Notes under the pieces: generated by a model
What the model was told of the DNA's origin: nothing
Database searches by the model: none
What the model saw: only the letters and a program-made list of their open reading frames with translations
Shown: positions 10,247-21,033 of the stretch, piece by piece
Layout of the letters: the number at the start of each line of letters is the position of its first letter
How positions within the stretch are numbered: position 1 is the first letter of the stretch
From: Carya illinoinensis
Lineage: Eukaryota; Streptophyta; Magnoliopsida; Fagales; Juglandaceae
Direction: 5' to 3'
DNA length: 64,000 bases
Assembly: GCF_018687715.1 (NCBI RefSeq)
Contig: NC_056752.1
Location: forward strand, 16,017,501 to 16,081,500
Made by a program: the position numbers and the translations under genes

Positions 10247-11636
10247 TTGGATTTCGATTCTATAGTGTTTTTTTTTTTTTTTTTTGAAAGATTGGAGCTT
10301 ATCTTGATGTAAAAATTCAACACATATCATGTGAGCCATAAAGCAAGAATAAATTAGCAATTTTATATATAGGAGCACCCTTTAGGCGTTGTCACTAAGA
10401 TTTGAATGCCTTAAGTGACAGAGATATGAATACCGCTTCTAAGCGGTTAGTCTACTTTTTTCCAAATAACAGCCCTTCACTCACATGCTGACACCTCATA
10501 AATTGCACGAAATTTAATCTACATGACTCGTTCACATGAGAGAGGAAACCCACAGCACGAGTTTCTCCTTTCTGTGCTTCCAGTTTCACGCTAAGGATCC
10601 AACGAAAAACAGTCCCTTCAAACTCTTCTTTGATAAATCCCATCAGCAGCACTCCATGGTCGATTTCGAATATTTCTCTTGTACTCTGTTTCTCAATCTC
10701 ACACACACTAGTAATGCTATTATTTTTCACTATCATTTTTGCTACAAAGATGGAAGGACAAAATCTCAAATCTGGTTTTGCACCTAGAAATGAGGAAAAA
10801 AATCGATTTGAAGAAGAAAGATGAAGGACAAAATCTTAGATATGGGTTTTTCACCTATTGTTGATGTAAACAATTTTCATAATCATTTTCAATAAAAGAA
10901 TAATTTCTATGTCTGAGGATTAATTCTCTTTCCAGCTTGTCGTAACCAAACAATTCCACGAGACCCATGTCGTCCATCTCTATTTATCTTCAAGCGATAA
11001 CCCAACAATTGGAGAAACACGAAGACAAACCTGGCCGCTGCTGCGGCCACTATCGCTCTCGCACTCTCCCTTGCCTCAACGACCTAAGCAAGCACGGAAA
11101 TATCTCTTCACATTAATTTTTCTTTCTGGCAGGGTGGAGTTCTACGTTTCGTGAGGGTGAGTTGGTGGAAGATGAATAGCGCATGGAGAGAAGATTTGGA
11201 GAGTATTGTGAGTTTTGGTGAGGAATAGGCAGGCACATGAATTGTAAAGTCATGAACCTACATGGAAGGCTTTTATTGGAGAGCTGTTTATTAAATTATA
11301 ACAGCCAGACCAGCTTTAAGGTTTTCTCGAGAGATATACTTTAAGGTTTTCTTGAGAGATATACACATGAAGTAGACTTTATAGCATTTATCATCTATTT
11401 AATGTTGTCCGAAATATTTATGTGTTTCTCTCTCCCGCTTAACACTCTCAAGTTTAGGCAAGAGCTTTTTTTCTCATAATATATACATTCCAAGAGGTTC
11501 TTAGGAATTATCGAGGATAAATTGAGTTTAGGTTCTAGATTTAAACATTTTATAGACCAGTAGCTGTATTTCAAAATGTTTCAAACTAATTCCTAGAGTT
11601 AGGTGTCTCGTTGAAACATGCTTGTCAAGTGACAGA
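10247..11636. other. No gene recognised
   Basis: A poly-T run at about 10268-10284, then mixed-composition DNA with only short open frames. A GC-richer patch at about 10960-11100 has no recognisable domain. Confidence 0.5.
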
Positions 11637-11639
11637 ATA

Positions 11640-12908
11640 AGGTCTCATTTGGATAGTGAGATAAGATGAGATAATCAATAAATAATAGTGAAATGGTTTA
11701 TGAACAATATTGAAATGGTTTGAATTAGTATATTTTCTAGGGTTTTGGAAAAGAAGATAAAAAGTTAAATAAAAATATTATAAAGTTAAGATTTAATTAG
11801 AATATAATTTTAAGATTTAATTATAATATAATTTTTATTTTTGGATTTGAAAATATCGAATTGCTTTTTTGTTGAAGTTTGGAAAAGTTTGATTAGGTAA
11901 TGATTAGATGGAAAAGTTAAAAATTTAAAATTGAAAAGTATTTGTGTATTTGGTGTTTGGATATTGAGAGGTAGGGCTGTAAATGAACCAGTCTGTTCGA
12001 TAGCTCGCTTCGTACTCGCTCGGTTAAACTCGAATCGAACTTGACTTGTGGAAAAAAAAAAAAAACTCATTCATTAAAGCAGATACCCGCTCGATTTGTA
12101 AATGACACATACCCGACAGAACTCAATTTGACTCAACTAAAACTCGTTTAGGCTCGTTCATTTATACTCGAGTCGACTCGTTAGCTCGACTCGATTAAAA
12201 CTCATTCATATATTGATAAATATATACATACACCTATGCATGTATATATGTATTAGCTAATAATATAAGCATACCACTTTTATAATTAAATATATAATAT
12301 GTATTCTAATTACTTATGTCTATATAGTAAATATACTTCATAGGTATATTTTATAATTTGTATAATAATTAGTTGATAAAATTTAATAATTTCATATACT
12401 AGTATGTGGGAACCATATATAAAATAGATATATTCTATTGTATTAAGTGTATGTATTAATAATATATGTAGGCATATAATATATTGTTATTTTGGATAAA
12501 TATCAACTAGTTAGATATTAATTACTTATAAATTTTTTAAAATTTTATAATTTAACAGAGGTTCTACTTATTAGTTGTATAAATTTAATATTGGTTCTTA
12601 TTTATTTATTTATTTATTTTATTAATCATTAAATCTTATTAAAAAAAACAATTCAAGTTTGAGTCGAGCTCTCGTTTGTAGGACAAGCTCGAGTTGAAAT
12701 TTTAGCTTATCGAGTCGAACTCGAACAAAAAATAAATAAAAAAATCTCGAGTTCAGACTCAAGATCGAGTTCGAGTATTTTGAGTCGAGCCGAGCTTCGC
12801 AAGTCAAAATTCGGCTCAGCTCGGCTTGGCTTGATTACTGTCCTATTGAGATGAGATAAAATGAAATAAGATGTGATAAGATGAGAGAACTTTATTATCC
12901 ATATCGGG
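11640..12908. mobile_element. Tourist-like MITE, copy 2, split by a hAT MITE
   Basis: The left end GGTCTCATTTGGATAG is preceded by TAA (11637-11639). The right end is the complement, TATCCATATCGGG, followed by TTA (12909-12911). The inner GATGAGAT-type runs match the other copies of the family. The element is interrupted at 11972-12845. Confidence 0.7.
11972..12845. mobile_element. hAT-type MITE nested in a Tourist MITE
   Basis: The ends are TAGGGCTGTAAATGAACC and the complement of TAGGACAGTAATCAAGCC. They are flanked by TTGAGAGG (11964-11971) and TTGAGATG (12846-12853), an 8-bp TSD with 7 of 8 matching, as made by hAT transposases. The interior is AT-rich with CTCGA-type subterminal repeats (ACTCGAGTCGACTCG, GAGTCGAGCCGAGC). 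It has no coding capacity. Confidence 0.8.
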
Positions 12909-12911
12909 TTA

Positions 12912-13893
12912 GGACATACTTCCCATATCACAACCAATCATGGATCATGATAATTAAGCGCACATATGCATACACAACAAACTTTTATAAATTAAAAAGA
13001 TTCACAATTTTTAAAGGATGCATAAACATTAAAAGAATAATAATGAATCAATCAAATAGAGATAAATAAAATAATTTAAAAACTTTTTAAAAATCAGTAA
13101 AATTAAAAGGAAATTTTAAAAATATATATATATTTTGTAAACACATAAAGTGAAAATTTTATCAACAAATTCTTTTAAAAATAAAAAAAGAGTTTGATTA
13201 TTAAAAATTTTAGAAAAGTTAAAAAATATGAAAAGAAATTAAAAAAAAATTATGACAAAATTAGAAAATAAAAGAAATAATAAAAACTCAGAAAAACTAA
13301 ATTTCATAGATTGGTTATCACGTATACATAATGGGTAGTGATAGGTTACTATGACTTTCTATATATGGACAAACAAACACCTTGTTGGTTGGCCATATCC
13401 CGAGCAGTAACCATCGGCAGCCACCCTTTGGGTGGTCTGGATTGCTTGCCCGACCAACCAGTACTTAATTAACTGGTTGGGCAGCCCGAACGGTGGCCGT
13501 TGTTGGTTATCCATTTGGGGAGCACAGGGCCCTTGGTGACCACAAATGAGGGGGCCACCATTGTTTTTATTTTTTTCAATTTAATTTTATTCAGAAGATT
13601 AGTTTATAATTTTATAATTTATTTGTTTATAAAATCTATATTACTGTTATTATTTATGTGTTTTTATTTATAATTATTTATTTTGCAATATTTTATTTTT
13701 TGAAATATTTTTTAGTTAACTATTTTTGAACTTTTATTTTCTATTTTTTAGTATTTATTCTCATGCGTGGCATGTTGACTCTGCCTTAATTTTTTCAAAA
13801 GATGATCATATATGCATATATGATATACACGATACTTATGACCCTCTTATGATTTAGTTATCATATTATATGATATTGTAATAGCTAGTAAGG
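12912..13893. other. AT-rich DNA with a GC-rich island, no gene
   Basis: Very AT-rich except for 13380-13565, a GC-rich patch with partly complementary GGTTGG/CCAACC and GGTGGCC/GGCCACC blocks that may be a repeat core. No coding signal. Confidence 0.45.
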
Positions 13894-13898
13894 TATGC

Positions 13899-14600
13899 TG
13901 TGAGGGGGCTTATTCCTCGGGTCAGTCCGGGCCTAGCGGGTTCAGCCCAGCCCGTTGGGCACATGAAGGCCTAGAGCCTAAGAACAAGGACAGTTTGGGA
14001 AGCCTGGTAGCAAGAGCAACTGGAGGGCACAAGCCAATCGAGAATCACCTCACACCATTATTGGCCGACAGGGACTTACAAGCGACGGTAGAAATGGTAC
14101 CTACCCCATAACCCTAGCGGCTAAACACTTTCAAGAATGGGGCTCGCAGACCAAGGACACACTGCATTATATAAAAGCTGGAGGAGGACACGCTATAGTC
14201 AGGGACCATGCTGCATTCAATTCTGTCTAAGGGGGGCAAACACGCAAAGACGTGCTTCTTGGGGCGTAAGTGGTTGGCACAACTATGCCCTAATGCACTA
14301 GTGCTTAACAGAGAGGTTGATAGCAGGTCTGACTCAAGTATGGACTGACACCTCACAATCCATCTCGTTAGTCAAGCCCAGATCAGGTATAAATGTCCCT
14401 AACCTCATTGAGGGAAGGATTCTATATCTTTTTCCAATTCTCATTCTAGACTTTTTGATCTCTTACTCTCCAAAACAAACTTGAGAATCACCCACTGACT
14501 TTAGTATTGGAGGTGCCCCATACCACCCTGAAGCCCTCATTAATTTCTTATTGGTTGCAGGTTTCGATGTTGGCTTCTGTGGAACTGCTCAGACTGCAAA
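13899..14600 (+). mobile_element. LTR-like segment A (approximate right end)
   Basis: It begins TGTGAGGGGGCTTATTCC. It contains TATA-like TTATATAAAAG (about 14165) and AGGTATAAATG (about 14384), and a CTGACTTTAGTATTGGAGG block (about 14494) typical of the R/U5 part of Ty3/gypsy-type LTRs. No coding region follows. It is probably a solo or truncated LTR; the right boundary is uncertain. Confidence 0.5.
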
Positions 14601-15695
14601 ATACAATATCAACAGTACTATGCGACATCATGACTGTCATCTTTTCCACCATTAAACTAACGGAGTTTCTTGGATTGATCTATCAGGAATATTGATGATA
14701 AAAATGCAATGCATGGGCAACACAAGTTCTCCCTTATACTAATTTGTCTGAATGCGGATTTCCCTTGACATTGATATATTGAGAACATTCTTACGACTTG
14801 ACAAAAGTTCTAGCACTTTTCATACCATCTAGCTCGCTTAATAGGCACTCTATCTTTCCCCTTTCGTCGTTATCAAACCAATTAGATAAAATATTCTCAT
14901 CATTACCATCATATCCAACCACCCTCGTATACGTACGTATAATATATATTCTTAATCGTTAACCATTGGAATGTAATTAATTCGTCAATTACGTACGTTT
15001 TTTTCCCCCTAAACAAGCAAACTCCATCAAGATGATATATGTTAGGGGCTGGAATTCCCCAACAAATACCTCAATACAATAACCACAATGTAAAAATGGT
15101 GAAAAAAAAAAAGTGAGTTTTGAGACTAATTTCTTAGCTAGTCACAACCCAAGCCCGACAAAGAAAGTACCGTCTTAAGAGACATTATGAAAGTAAGCTA
15201 CCGCTAGAGATGGTGTAAGAAGGTGCACTACATTCTGTTGTCTTGAGATATTTTTTAGAGAGATCCTTAATCCCTTTAACAACATCATGGATTAAGGAAA
15301 GCAATAATCTGGATAAGTTGGCATCGGAAAAGTAGATCTGCAGTGAAGGGACAACCAACTCGTGCCTTTGGAGTGGCACGTAAGGGCCATGCACCGGTGG
15401 GATGGAGGTGGGATCGGGCCAATCTACTGTTCATATGGCATTTTGTACATGTTTTTCCCTCTTAAAGAAGGGAAAGTTCTCGCAATATTAATATTAGAAT
15501 AAGAGATCAAGCACTGTAGTTATAAAAGAAATTTCTAAATGTAAATTTACAAAATTGACATAATTTCTATAATAAATTTATAATAAAACTAACTTCACAA
15601 CTTGATGTACTAGTTACATCAAGACATTTAAGTTTCTGAGTTTTATTTTGTGAAAGAAAAAATATATTCTCAAACTTGTGTGTAGAGTACAGTAG
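14601..15695. other. No gene recognised
   Basis: AT-rich with short open frames only. 15180-15420 is less AT-rich, but its reverse-strand open frame resembles no family I know. Confidence 0.45.
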
Positions 15696-16381
15696 TGTTA
15701 GGGGGTTTTTCCCAGGGCCCAAAGCTTGAGTCCAATATCGTGGGAGGCCTAGGCCAATTGGGCAATCCATCGACCTAGTTAAAGGATTCTGGGCCCCTAG
15801 CAGAAGGCGGTTACTATCTAGAAAGCGCGGGAAGACCACCTTGTGCAAAAGAGGGTGGAGCATGCCACCTCAAGGGAACTGAGCTTTAAATAGCCTTGAG
15901 TGGATATGAGAGCACAAATTGCGAAAAAGCCCTCGATTTTCTAGCATGAGAAGAAGAAAGAATCAGATGGCGTGCATCCCCTGGAAAAACAAGGCAAATG
16001 GTCATGCCGCATTAAATGCATCTTCCAGAGAATCACATTGCATTAAATGCACCCCCTAGAGAGCCACACTACATTAAATAAACATGATGGAAGAAACTAC
16101 GAGGAGAACACTTCTCCTTGCCACAAAGCATGGGCATTTGATCTTAGAAACCAGGTATAAAAACAACTCCTAGGTATCAGAATAAGGGTTAAACTCTTTG
16201 AACACATTTTACTCACTTACACACTTCTCTAAATTAGGTGTAACTGACTTTGACATTAGATACTCTCCTACCATACCAGAGCTATCATCTTGCGGTATTT
16301 TCTTTATGTCCATAAACCCAAGACTAAAGACTCGAGCTATAAAGGACCTGGTTTAAAAGCGTACGAAACATGACGTTAACA
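15696..16381 (+). mobile_element. LTR-like segment B
   Basis: It starts TGTTAGGGGG and ends GTTAACA, giving short TGTTA...TAACA inverted ends. A TATA-like AGGTATAAAAAC lies at about 16153 and a CTGACTTTGACATTAG block at about 16248. The order of landmarks is the same as in segment A, but the sequences are too diverged to be one LTR pair. No coding sequence is attached. Confidence 0.5.
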
Positions 16382-16386
16382 TATGC

Positions 16387-17660
16387 ATAATAAATAAAGT
16401 ACTTATATGATATTATTTGATTTATAAGATAAATTCTAAAATTAGAATCTTACAAATAAAGTCTTATAATTTAATTGATTATATAGATGATGTGCTCTAT
16501 ATAATGATTCAAAAATATATAAAATGACACGTTGTAAAATTTATTTATGGGTAAAGTATTTTTCTTGAAATTATTGATCACCATAATGACAAAAATGCCG
16601 AAATATGTACGTACAATCACGAGCTGGATGCACGTAGGTACAAGTTGGTGGTTTATGTATCTAACATGTACTTAAAGTTTGATATGGCGCGGTTGGTGGG
16701 ACTGCCTAAAAGAATTAATATTCCCGCTAGGTTGTTTGGCTCTGCCACTCTCGATCGCAAGAAAATTCGCCATAGGCGCTTGCGAGAAAGCAGTGGGGTC
16801 TTAAATTCCAATTATAATCGTCTATCTAGTCACATTTATTTTGGCTTATTTGTTTAGTGTGATGGTTGATGTGACCATACGGTCAACATGGTTAATTGTT
16901 TTTTCTTCTATGCCGTCAGCACTCAGTACGTAGGTAGGGTTTCTTGGAAAGATTAATGATGTTTATATATATATATATATATATATAAGTCGCTACGTAC
17001 GTACAGGATTGAAATCTGATGATAATCGGGTTTTTTATATTTGTGATTCATGTTTGGGGATATATAACTGTCTAATCTGAATTATCGTATAGGTTATAGC
17101 AGAGATGAAGTGATTATTTCTCTAGCTATATATATTTAGGAAAACACTAAACCTACATAAATTTTGTACCGAAATTTCTTATCGAAAATTATTTTTATTT
17201 TTTTAAATTATTATTATTATTTTTGTTTAGTGATTAAGTAAGTACTATTTTTAAATGAATATGTGATTTTTTTTTTTTAAATATCTAAGTAGTTGAAAAA
17301 AATGTTGAAAAAAAAATTAAAAAAAAAAATGAAATGAAGTGATCGATAGAAGATTTCTGTAGAAATCTTCTGTAGACGTAGCAACGTTCATATATATAAG
17401 TACCCTTAATTAATTGAAACAGTAATATTATACATAAATCTCAAATATATAAATCTTATTCAAATTTTTTGTAAATATATAAATTCCATAATTAAAAAAA
17501 AAAATTTACACTTTTTTATGATAGACTCAAATTTAATAAGAAAATCTGTGCAGATCTAACTTATTCATTTTGGATGTGTATATATCATTACTCCTAATTC
17601 AAATGCCCACTATATGTATATATATATATGTTGTGGATCAACCTGGATCTATTTTAATAT
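16387..17660. other. AT-rich intergenic DNA
   Basis: No domain is recognised. A TA microsatellite is at about 16966-16986. An open frame at 16645-16857 has no recognisable domain. Confidence 0.5.
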
Positions 17661-17663
17661 TAA

Positions 17664-17885
17664 GGTACAATTTGGATAGTGAATTAAAATGAGATGAGTT
17701 CAGATAAGTTTTTGTATTTGGTAAGTAGTAAAATATTCTCGATCAAATCACTTTAAACTACTTTATTACTATTTATTATTATTTATAAATTATTTATTAC
17801 TTTTTTTATTATTTATTTTTTTTATTATTATAATTTATAGATCATCTGAAAATCATCACCTCATATAACCTAAATAAACAAAATC
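17664..17885. mobile_element. Tourist-like MITE, copy 3
   Basis: TAA (17661-17663), then GGTACAATTTGGATAGTG and an AATGAGATGAG run. The right end contains CCTCATATAACCTAAATAAAC, roughly complementary to the left. Right boundary approximate. Confidence 0.55.
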
Positions 17886-18508
17886 TTCTGCCTTCTGAAT
17901 TGAGCCAAATATATATAAAGATATATGAGAAATGATATTTACAGTTGTGATTGTACAAGCGGCATACAGTCGTTTTGAATAAAATGAATTAATATGGGAA
18001 TCACATGAAAAAAAAAACTAACTTTTTAATCGTAGACCCCACTCTTTTTCAAAGCGTTTGTCTGATGTTTACAATTCCACAACTGTATGTAGCATTGCTT
18101 AAGATATATATATATATATATATATAGCTACAATCATTAGCTGATCCTGAACTCAAAGTCTTAACCTCTAGTAGGATCTAGGAAGTGATCGATGAAACGA
18201 AGTCATTTTATCTATTGGATGTGGGTTGTAAAAATTATGTATCCACTTTTAACAATTATGACGTAAAAAAAAAATATTTGATGGCGTAACTTGACATAAG
18301 ATTTGAAATAGGTCCGCGCTTAAAGTGCATAGGCATGAACTGATTAACATATGCATGAGTATTTTCCACGCTATTCTAGCTTCTTGTGTTAGTTGTTAAT
18401 TAATTTTAGACTTTAGAATTTTCTGTAAACGTTTTTAGAGGTTGACATCATTATAACAAGGTTGATGTCTAGTTTAACTGGTATGTCTTTATCTTGTAGT
18501 AACAAATT

Positions 18509-18524
18509 AATGAGAAGGTGAGGT
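18509..18524. repeat. SINE target-site duplication, left copy
   Basis: AATGAGAAGGTGAGGT recurs at 19043-19058, right after the SINE poly-A. Confidence 0.8.
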
Positions 18525-19042
18525 GACTCACCTCGTTCAATTTGTTTTTAAATATGAGAGAAGATGAGATTAGTTGAAATTAAAGTTAAAAGTTGAATAA
18601 AATATTATTAGAATATATATATTATTTTAATATTATTTTTATGTTGGGATTTGAAAAGGTTAAACTCTTTATTTTATTTTATGTAAAAATTTGAAAAAAT
18701 TGTAATAATTAAACGAGATGAAAAGTTTTATGAAAATGAACAAGGCCTGATGTGGTAGTTCAGTTGGTACGAGCGGGAATTTCAAGCCTTCGACATCAGG
18801 AATTCAAGATAAGATATAAGTTGAAACTACTTGTAGTAGTAGAACTTGACTTTTTGGGCCATGGGATGAGCTTTGAACCAACTCGATACTTTAATGGTGC
18901 TTTGTTGACAGGCTCACTTTTGGGGGAATAGCTATAACGAAACATTCCGCAGAAGGGAGGCGCTCCTATGGTCACGTCTAAGGAGAATTGTTACACTGGT
19001 TGCACCCGCCTCATCTTTTGCTTAGAACTGAAAAAAAAAAAA
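18525..19042 (+). mobile_element. tRNA-derived SINE with MITE at its 5' edge
   Basis: The SINE body is about 18751-19042. It has a tRNA-like box A (TAGTTCAGTTGG at about 18755), a weak box B-like GGAATTCAAG about 45 bp later, and a terminal poly-A of 14. A 16-bp direct repeat flanks the whole unit (18509-18524 and 19043-19058), as expected for retroposition. The interval between the left TSD and the tRNA-like start is filled by a MITE (18527-18747), so that MITE inserted later at the very 5' end. Confidence 0.75.
18527..18747. mobile_element. Tourist-like MITE, copy 4, at the SINE 5' junction
   Basis: The ends are CACCTCGTTCAATTTG and the complement of CAGGCCTTGTTCATTTTC, with family-type AGAAGATGAGAT and ACGAGATGAA blocks inside. 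It is flanked by TGA at 18524-18526 and TGA at 18748-18750. This is a 3-bp duplication that differs from the usual TTA/TAA. Confidence 0.6.
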
Positions 19043-19058
19043 AATGAGAAGGTGAGGT
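19043..19058. repeat. SINE target-site duplication, right copy
   Basis: Exact copy of 18509-18524. Confidence 0.8.
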
Positions 19059-19938
19059 TGTGGGTTCTCTAACTCTCATAGATGAAGTCATGGATCTAAT
19101 CGCTAGGATGAAGCTGTCGTGGATTTAATCATCATATAAATCCACGGATGAAGTTTTACATACAAAGTAGTATTAGAGATAAGAATAGTCATGTACGCCT
19201 TTAATAAGTTACAATAAGAAGGTAATGAAACGACATACACTAAACAAAATCATGTTGTTTAAGGTTGCTAACTATCTAGTTAATTAATATAATATTTCAC
19301 GTTTGACTTACTAATTAATTATGACTTGTTTAATTAATTATATCAATTATATAGTGTGAACTTATAATAATTATTTCAGAGATTACATATATATATATAT
19401 AACAATGAGCTGTAGGAATAATCCAAATCTTATATTATTACATCCACGTACACCGGACCTTAAATTTGTCATTTGATATATACCTACAGCTAATGGTACA
19501 TGATATTCGATCCATATATATATGATTCCCCATCATCGATCTATGATCAGAAATATAGCATGCAGTTTGTAATGAAGAATAATTACTTGAGGAGGTAGTA
19601 CTCGATCTTAATTTTTTTTTTTTTTTTTAAAAAAATCGTGGGCTGAGGAGTTTGATGTTCTTTGATCTCTTTGTTACAGGCCAGAACTGCATGCATCATG
19701 TACTGCGCATCGAAGATAGTGGGTACGGTGGATATAGGAAACCGATCAACGGAGGTGACGATCTTGATTTGAGTTTCGTAATTGATCATGATCAGTACGT
19801 TAAAAATCACATCCAGCATAAAGACTAGGCTAGATACATAAATTATTTATCCTCATATATCTTTGAAATCTTAAACCAAAGATAGCAAATTTCCTTGTCG
19901 AGTAATTAATTTCAACTAGCAGGAAAGGCATAACGATC
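19059..19938. other. No gene recognised
   Basis: AT-rich DNA with a poly-T/A stretch at about 19612-19635 and no coding signal. Confidence 0.5.
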
Positions 19939-20136
19939 TGTGAATGGGGTAAAAATAATCTAGATATACTAGGTGGCCTAGCTAGTCTGGCAAGTGGGGA
20001 AAATAAAGGAAGGAGATAAGATGAAAATAAAAGGCAGAGTGTCAGAGAAAAAGAAAATAATTAAAAAGAGAATAAGGCAAGCCTGACATACAAGAGGAGA
20101 TATAAAGTTGTCATTCCTCACCTCTCCTAAGGGACT

Positions 20137-20559
20137 TGATTAATGTTTTGAATATCGTAACAGATATTATATCGGTCAAAGTACTGGAATGAAATATTTC
20201 GATACCAATACCGTTTCGTGTACCATTTCGAGATAGTCGATATATAAATAAATTATATATATAAATTATATTTCAAAATAATAGTCTATATATGAATAAA
20301 TTATACATGAATACATATGTATATATAAATTATAAATAGTCTGATATGAATTCGGGGTCAAAAAATGAGATTATAGTTTAAAAAAATAAAAAAAATAAAA
20401 AGATAAAGGCCAAAATATCGGCCGGTACAGGCTGAAATATAGGTCGGTACAAACCTATACGAAACAAGTACCATACCTGTACTGGCCATACCTATACCGG
20501 CCTAATGATCGGTATGGAATGTACCGGCCGGTACGGTACGGTACCAAAAACAATGGTCA
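20137..20559. mobile_element. MITE-like element in the 5' LTR
   Basis: This block is absent from the matching position of the 3' LTR (about 25150), which shows that it inserted later. The ends are imperfect inverted repeats, TGATTAATGTTTTGAATATC and the complement of TGACCATTGTTTTTGGTACC, 16 of 23 matching. The interior is rich in GGTAC/GTACC palindromes (GGCCGGTACAGG, GGTACGGTACGGTACC). No clear TSD. Confidence 0.6.
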
Positions 20560-21008
20560 AGATAAAAGGGATCATTTCCGATGAAAAAGGAGACTTCCAA
20601 ACTTCTAAGCAAGGATTATGGGAACATAGGGACCATTTTCAACCTCATAACAAGAGCTCCTAAAAGATTATCTTTTCCAAAAAAATGGGTCTTTGACATC
20701 CATTGTACAGAGAGAATTGAGAGACTATGAGAACTGTAAAATATTCATATTATAGTGAATTCACCCTCCAAACGATTCGTAGATGTAGATCTTATGTTAA
20801 ACCATATAAATTTGTGTGTCTATATCTTTATTTATATTTCTAATATTTTTTTTCTATTTACTGATATGGATGTACATACAGGTAACGTATCAATGCCTTG
20901 AACTGCCCTCATTGACATCAAACCACTTCATCAAGACCTGGACAAATCATTGTGGGTTAGGAATAAATCTTTCACTCGTTTCGACCTGTTGTGTGATGTT
21001 TGCCATTA

Positions 21009-21033
21009 ACAATTGGTGTTGTTTGTGGGATCG
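21009..21033 (+). promoter_or_regulatory. Putative primer-binding-site region
   Basis: AATTGGTGTTGTTTGTGGGA downstream of the 5' LTR resembles the ATTGGCGCCGTCTGTGGG landmark of plant Ty3/gypsy elements, with C-to-T changes expected of old methylated DNA. Match judged by memory only. Confidence 0.4.

Noticed and set aside
15185..15394. Reverse frame with a phrase resembling the La-motif QIYFSDANL
   Set aside because: The match is a single short phrase and the rest of the domain is absent, so it is judged coincidental.
16645..16857. 70-codon open frame with basic composition
   Set aside because: No family recognised, no neighbouring exons, and its length is unremarkable for the region.
18751..18830. 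Functional tRNA gene
   Set aside because: Only a box A and a weak box B are present; no cloverleaf can be drawn and the unit ends in poly-A with a TSD, so it is a SINE.
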